Assembly: GCA_963691885.1 (NCBI GenBank)
Contig: OY829843.1
Coordinates: forward strand, 3,224,001 to 3,288,000
DNA length: 64,000 nt
Direction: 5' to 3'
Source: G963691885 sp963691885
Lineage (GTDB): Bacteria; Pseudomonadota; Alphaproteobacteria; UBA8366; Aestuariispiraceae
Position numbers and translations under genes: made by a program. The notes under the pieces are model-generated. The model saw only the letters and a program-made list of their open reading frames with translations, ran no database searches and had not been told where the DNA came from. Below, one piece after another: positions 59,950 through 64,000 of this stretch; within the stretch, counting starts at the first letter, position 1; each line of letters begins with the position of its first letter.

Positions 59950-61001
59950 GAGTTGTTTTCATTTAATCGTACGCATAGTTAGCGCCTGCGAAGAAGTTCC
60001 AGCACTCCGTTTCGGTGAAGAGATCGCATATTGACCCTGTTGCGTTTGTAAGGTCATCGAATGTTCTGGCCTCGGCCTTTCTGAGATGGGCTTTTAATTT
60101 TGAGAAGGCTTGTTCGATTGGGTTCAGGTCTGGCGAATAGGGTGGCAGGAACAGGAACCATGCACCGATGTCGTGCAAGGTTTCAGCGGCACGGTCACTT
60201 TTATGGGCGGCGAGATTATCGAGGATAACGACATCGCCTCGGCTCAGCGTTGGGGCGAGCTGTGTCTCGACATAGGTCTCAAAGGCGACCTTGGTCATGG
60301 GGGCGTTGAGGATCCATGGTGCGGTGAGGCCGCCGCAGCGCAATCCCGCGATAAAGGTTTGCGTGCGCCAATGACCGAACGGCGTATGCATGACAAGGCG
60401 TTGGCCTTTGGGCGCGCGGCCTCTAAGCCGGGTCATCTTGGTTGTGGTCGCCGTTTCATCAATAAAAACAAGCCGATGTGGGTCGAGCCGCATGAGAGGT
60501 TGTCGCCGGATGATCCAGTGATGACGCGCGCGGCGCACATCAGCGCGCTCTTGTTCCCGTGCCCGCAGCGTTTTTTTTATAGCGGTATCCCGCCTTAATC
60601 AGAAACCGGCATAGCGTCGCCTTGCTGGTCTTAACCCCCAGCGTCGCACTCAATTCGTCCGCCAATTCCCTGAGCGTGATATCGGGCTGTGCATCGACAA
60701 GGTCAATGACAAACGCTCTATAGGGTTCGAGCGTCCCGGTGCCGACAGGACGACGACGACCAGGGCCGCACAATCCGCGACCTTGACGGAACCGCTGCAT
60801 CAACTTGATCGCAAAGCTTGGGCTGACACCGTAAAGGCGTGCCGCTGATCGGCACGAGTGACCGGCAATAACGTAAGAAAAAATACGCTCCCGCAAATCC
60901 ATCGAAATGACTGATGACATAATCCCGGTCTCCAAAATAAAAACAGGGAATCATGCTTCGTAGAAATCTCAAAACCGATTCCGACTAAACGGAACCCGCT
61001 C
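59950..61001 (-). mobile_element. IS630-family insertion sequence
   Basis: Imperfect terminal inverted repeats: GAGTTGTTTTCATTTAATCG at the left (59950-59969) against GAGCGGGTTCCGTTTAGTCG (complement of 60982-61001). TA dinucleotides flank both ends (59948-59949 and 61002-61003), the target duplication expected for IS630. About 1.05 kb, with one transposase in two frames. Confidence 0.85.
59963..60935 (-). pseudogene. IS630-family transposase, frameshifted at an A8 run
   Basis: 60935-60540 encodes the helix-turn-helix part (RSAARLYGVSPSFAIKLMQR, then TLRELADELSATLGVKTSKA). 60538-59963 encodes the DDE catalytic part (RLVFIDETATTTKMTRLRG, DVVILDNLAAHKS, LPPYSPDLNPIEQAFSK). The two join if one A of the eight-A run (complement of 60571-60578) is skipped, giving YKKTLRAREQERADVRRAR. 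Either transcript slippage on the A8 run makes active enzyme, or the copy is dead by a 1-base insertion. Confidence 0.85.
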
Positions 61002-61061
61002 TAGAGTTCGTTTTTTGGGTGTCCGTCCGGTGAACCGGCTCTTGATATTTCGCGCGGTTAG

Positions 61062-62579
61062 TCAGGCGGCTTGAGCGGGGAAGTTCCAGGGGAGCAGTTC
61101 GTCGATGCGGTTGATTTTGTGATCGGCGATGCGGTCCAGCACCCAGGTGAGCCAGGCTTGCGGGTCAACGTCATTGAGCTTGGCGGTTTCGATCAGGGTG
61201 AACGCGATGGCCATGGCCTTGCCACCACCCTCGGAACCGGCGAACAGCCAATTCTTGCGCCCGAGCGCCACCGGCTTCATAGCCCGCTCGACGGCGTTGT
61301 TGTCCAATTCCAGAACGCCGTGGCCCAGGTAGGCCCGCGCCTTCGGCAACCGGTTCAGGGCGTAGCGGATCGCGCCAGCAAGCGGTGACTTGCCGGATAT
61401 CTTCGTCAACTGGGTATCCAGCCATGTCACCAGATCATCGAACATAGGCGTAGCGTACTCGCGCCGCAGCGCCACCCGTTCTTCGGGCAATCGGCCACGC
61501 GCCTGTTCCTCCACGGCATACAGCGCGGCGATGCGCTTGATCGCCTCCTCGGCGATGGCTCCGCCCTGAGCTTGATGGACATCGACGAACTTGCGCCGCA
61601 CATGCGCCACACAGGCCATCTCCGTGGCCGTGTCGGATGAGAACAACCCGTTGAACCCGGCGTAGCCGTCGGCATGGATCCAGCCTTGATAATCTGACAG
61701 ATGCCGGACGGGATGGTCGCCCTTGCGATCGACGGTGAACCGATACCAGACCCCGGGCGGCGCTCCACCCGCCCATGGCCTTTCGTCGCGCACATAGGCC
61801 CACACCCGCGCGGTTTTGGTTTGCTTCGAACCGGGGGCCTGCATCTTCACAGGGGTGTCATCCGCGAACAGCGCCGGACCCGCCCGCACATGACGACCAA
61901 TGGCCTCGGCCAAGGGTTCGAGAAGTGCCGTCGATCGGCCAACCCAATCCGCCAACGTCGAACGTTCAAGATCAATGCCGTCGCGTGCAAAGATCTGGCT
62001 TTGGCGGTACAGCGGCAGATGGTCGGCATACTTCGAGACCAGAACATGGGCCAGCAGTCCCGGACCGGGGCGGCCCTTCTCGATCGGCCGCGACGGTAAG
62101 GGAGCCTGGACGATGGCCTCGCAGCAGCTACACGCCAGACGGGGACGCACGATGCGGTTCACCACAAAACGCCCCGGGATGTATTCCAGCTCTTCCGTGA
62201 CATCCTCGCACAGGGGCTTGAGTTCGCCACCGCATTCTCCGCAACTCTCGCCCGCAGACAGATGTGTGTCGTGGCGGGGCAGATGGGCGGGCAGCGGCTT
62301 GCGATTGTGCTTGCGCCTGGGCTTCGGCTCCACTTCGGCGGCCGCGGTTTGTTCCACCGCAGCTTCGGCAATGGCTTCGTCCTCGGCGAAAGTCAGGTGC
62401 AGTTGATCCAGGCTCTCGGACTTGGACCCGAAACGGTGGCGGTTATGGCCCGCCAACTGGTGCTTGAGCTTCTCAATCAGAAGATCGCGAGACTTCAACT
62501 CGCCAGCCAGAAGCCCCACCAAGCCCTTCAGTTCGGCGGGATCGTCGGGCAGCGTTTGAAGATCATTCAACATGACCAT
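61062..62579 (-). CDS. tnpC: IS66 transposase TnpC
   Basis: About 505 residues from MVMLNDLQ (ATG 62579); the TTG at 62615 is less likely. Features: coiled N-terminus (LKGLVGLLAGELKSRDLLIEKLKHQL), zinc-type CGECGGELKPLCED and CSCCEAIVQ, a DDE core (LFADDTPVKM, IHADGYAGFNGLF, LDTQLTKISGKSPLAGAIRY), and the terminal LELDNNAVERAMKPVALGRKNW-like motif. This is the catalytic protein of IS66 transposition. It appears intact. Confidence 0.94.
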   Translation of the reverse strand: MVMLNDLQTLPDDPAELKGLVGLLAGELKSRDLLIEKLKHQLAGHNRHRFGSKSESLDQLHLTFAEDEAIAEAAVEQTAAAEVEPKPRRKHNRKPLPAHLPRHDTHLSAGESCGECGGELKPLCEDVTEELEYIPGRFVVNRIVRPRLACSCCEAIVQAPLPSRPIEKGRPGPGLLAHVLVSKYADHLPLYRQSQIFARDGIDLERSTLADWVGRSTALLEPLAEAIGRHVRAGPALFADDTPVKMQAPGSKQTKTARVWAYVRDERPWAGGAPPGVWYRFTVDRKGDHPVRHLSDYQGWIHADGYAGFNGLFSSDTATEMACVAHVRRKFVDVHQAQGGAIAEEAIKRIAALYAVEEQARGRLPEERVALRREYATPMFDDLVTWLDTQLTKISGKSPLAGAIRYALNRLPKARAYLGHGVLELDNNAVERAMKPVALGRKNWLFAGSEGGGKAMAIAFTLIETAKLNDVDPQAWLTWVLDRIADHKINRIDELLPWNFPAQAA

Positions 62580-62641
62580 CGTATAGCAGAAACACCCTGC
62601 AAAGGGAATCCGCAACCGATCCAGTTCTTCGTTTAATGGAC

Positions 62642-62998
62642 CTATCCCACGGTCAGGGGACGCCAGGTCCGAGCCGGCATGCGCCAGTCAATTCCTTCCA
62701 GCAGCATGGCGAGTTGGGCCGCCGTCACGCCGACCTTGCCGTCCGCCGGAGACGGCCACACGAACCGGCCCTTCTCCAGCCGCTTGGCGAACAAACATGC
62801 CCCCTGGCCGTCCCACCAGATGATCTTGATCAGATCGCCGCGCCGTCCACGGAACACGAACAGGTGGCTCGAATAGGGATCTTGGCCCAGGACACGCTCC
62901 GCCAGAGCCGACAGACCGGCAAACCCTTTGCGCATGTCCGTCACACCGGCCGCAAGCCATACCCGTGTGTTCACCGGCACCGGAATCATGACAGCCAC
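62642..62998 (-). CDS. tnpB: IS66 accessory protein TnpB
   Basis: 118 residues. VWLAAGVTDMRKGFAGLSAL, LFVFRGRRGDLIKIIWWDGQG and RFVWPSPADGKVGVTAAQLAML are the standard IS66 Orf2 motifs. Required for transposition with TnpA and TnpC. Overlaps the end of tnpA by 13 bases, showing coupled translation. Confidence 0.94.
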   Translation of the reverse strand: MAVMIPVPVNTRVWLAAGVTDMRKGFAGLSALAERVLGQDPYSSHLFVFRGRRGDLIKIIWWDGQGACLFAKRLEKGRFVWPSPADGKVGVTAAQLAMLLEGIDWRMPARTWRPLTVG

Positions 62999-63345
62999 AC
63001 CTTCAGCAAACGCCCCAAAGCATCCGGATCAAAACCACCCTCGGCAACAACCTGGTGACCACCAGCCAGTTCGATACGAACCGCAGCCCCAAATGTCGGT
63101 GGCCCATCCGCTGCTACCTCCATCTCCGCTCGGACCGGCGCGGAAACCATCATCGGCAGAAACACCGAATCATGACGCTCCTCCCCATCCGGGGCAAACC
63201 GCGCGTCACGCAGCCATTTAAAAATCAAGTTCGCATTCATCGAATAACGCTGTGCAACCTGCGCAACCGAAACACCAGGAACCGACGCCTGTAAACAAAT
63301 GGAACGCTTCTCTTCAGTCGACCAAAACCGACGCTTCGCTGCCAT
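62986..63345 (-). CDS. tnpA: IS66 accessory protein TnpA
   Basis: 119 residues from MAAKRRFWSTEEKR (63345). N-terminal helix-turn-helix (ICLQASVPGVSVAQVAQRYSM, NLIFKWLRDARF) binds the IS ends. The longer frame to 63393 runs toward the terminal repeat and is less likely. Confidence 0.9.
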   Translation of the reverse strand: MAAKRRFWSTEEKRSICLQASVPGVSVAQVAQRYSMNANLIFKWLRDARFAPDGEERHDSVFLPMMVSAPVRAEMEVAADGPPTFGAAVRIELAGGHQVVAEGGFDPDALGRLLKVWLS

Positions 63346-63472
63346 CACGATGTACCCTTGGTGTCCACTATCAATGCCGGACACTAGCGCCAATCCTTCC
63401 GCTCAGAAAAGAGCGGGTTCACCGGACGGACACTTTTTTGGCGGGGTGGCTAGCGGTACGATATTGGAGGCG

Positions 63473-63952
63473 CTAGTCGCGCTCTCCAGCCAGATCCCGA
63501 AACAGTGTCTGCAAAGGGTTGTTCTGATTTAGCTGTTCTGCGGCCGGACTGGATGGCAAGAAGTTCTCTACAACGGCCAAGACAAAATCGAAAAACGGGC
63601 TCTGCTGTTCACCATTGTCGACGTTAACGCTGTAGGTAACCGGGTAGCCGGTATAGGCTTCATACAAACAAGATAGCTTTGTTATCATCGCTGCCAAGGC
63701 TGGGTCACCGCCGGGTAGGTCGTTGTGCAGTCTCTCGCCCTCCTCCACAAGTTGCTTTGCACCGCGTTGGTCTAGTTCTTCTTGCCGCCTGCATTGCGCA
63801 ATCCGTTCTCGGAGCTGTTCTGGCTGTTTGATCAGGTGCAGGATCTGGTCGCTGTCTTCGCAGTCAAGATACGCCCAGGTCCAGGGTGGAAGATCGTCCA
63901 GTTGCAAAGGGATCTTTTTGCTTTTTGTCTGCAGCCTCCGAAACAGGCGCAT
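63473..63952 (-). CDS. Unrecognised protein, 159 aa
   Basis: Begins MRLFRRLQTKSKK; charged and helical, with LIKQPEQLRERIAQCRRQEELD and a C-terminal FDFVLAVVENFLPSSPAAEQL. No signal peptide or membrane span. Ends 39 bp from the IS66 element's right repeat. It lies in flanking DNA beyond the att junction and could be chromosomal or part of another island. No family recognised. Confidence 0.6.
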   Translation of the reverse strand: MRLFRRLQTKSKKIPLQLDDLPPWTWAYLDCEDSDQILHLIKQPEQLRERIAQCRRQEELDQRGAKQLVEEGERLHNDLPGGDPALAAMITKLSCLYEAYTGYPVTYSVNVDNGEQQSPFFDFVLAVVENFLPSSPAAEQLNQNNPLQTLFRDLAGERD

Positions 63953-64000
63953 CCGTTGCGTGCGGCCTGGGTCATGGGTACCCTCTCGATTGCATGTAGC

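Larger units (their letters stand above)
61019..63433 (-). mobile_element. IS66-family insertion sequence with 8-bp target duplication
   Basis: Perfect 18-bp terminal inverted repeats GTGTCCGTCCGGTGAACC (61019-61036) and its complement (63416-63433). Both ends are flanked by the direct repeat TTTTTTGG (61011-61018 and 63434-63441), the 8-bp duplication typical of IS66. It holds the three usual genes. It landed only 9 bp from the TA duplication at the right end of the IS630 element. Confidence 0.93.

Overview
The window is dominated by a temperate siphophage (lambda-like gene order) integrated at a tRNA-Met(CAT) locus of what looks like an alphaproteobacterium. Pointers to this class are RepB-type ParB proteins, DUF3489/DUF6127/DUF6441-like phage families, a 3TM gene-transfer-type holin and the CAT tRNA half itself. 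Genus cannot be fixed from sequence reading alone; a Rhodospirillales-type host is only a guess.

Layout. (1) 1-7,330, accessory/control module: a leftward operon of XRE regulator, ImmA/IrrE protease, secreted thermonuclease, PD-(D/E)XK-like protein and a gene running off the left edge. From a shared divergent promoter a rightward set encodes a minimal SNase-like protein and two unrecognised proteins. A leftward AbiEi/AbiEii toxin-antitoxin pair follows, with a palindromic operator. (2) 7,424-18,573, early module: HTH protein, RecA-like ATPase, candidate ssDNA-binding protein, DEAD/DEAH helicase, Cas4-like nuclease, Toprim primase-helicase, an iteron-like non-coding block, RuvC-like resolvase, small conserved genes and a ParB-methyltransferase fusion. 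(3) 18,575-19,460: three small leftward genes. (4) 19,562-40,371, late module: small and large terminase, gpW-like joiner, portal, protease-major capsid fusion, head-tail joining proteins, tail tube, gpG/gpGT with an apparent -1 frameshift, tape measure, fibres, DUF1833-like, NlpC/P60 and TipJ-type tip proteins, DUF6127-like protein, M15 endolysin and holin.

(5) 40,373-52,021, leftward defence-like operon: WYL regulator, SNF2 helicase with DUF3883, DUF1156 DNA methylase, DUF499 ATPase with an N-terminal HEPN-like motif, and a YaaC-like protein. (6) 52,080-52,420: structured non-coding DNA. (7) 52,422-55,767: tightly overlapping serine recombinase, ParB-like and RepB-C-like genes. (8) 56,062-57,605: XRE regulator and tyrosine integrase.

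(9) 57,656-59,726: two att-like regions with identical internal spacing flank a Sel1-repeat/zinc-motif gene. The second ends in the 3' half of tRNA-Met. The arrangement is what a tandem insertion [prophage]-attP-[1.87 kb segment]-attR would leave. (10) 59,683-64,000, flanking DNA: a serine-recombinase remnant, an IS630-family element, an IS66-family element with an 8-bp target duplication, and an unrecognised gene.

The intact tRNA/attL is not visible, so the prophage probably extends past the left edge. The strongest candidates for undescribed biology are the defence-like operon, the recombinase-ParB-RepB trio with its adjacent hairpins, the tandem att/Sel1 segment, and the nuclease-rich divergent cluster at 1-5.6 kb.
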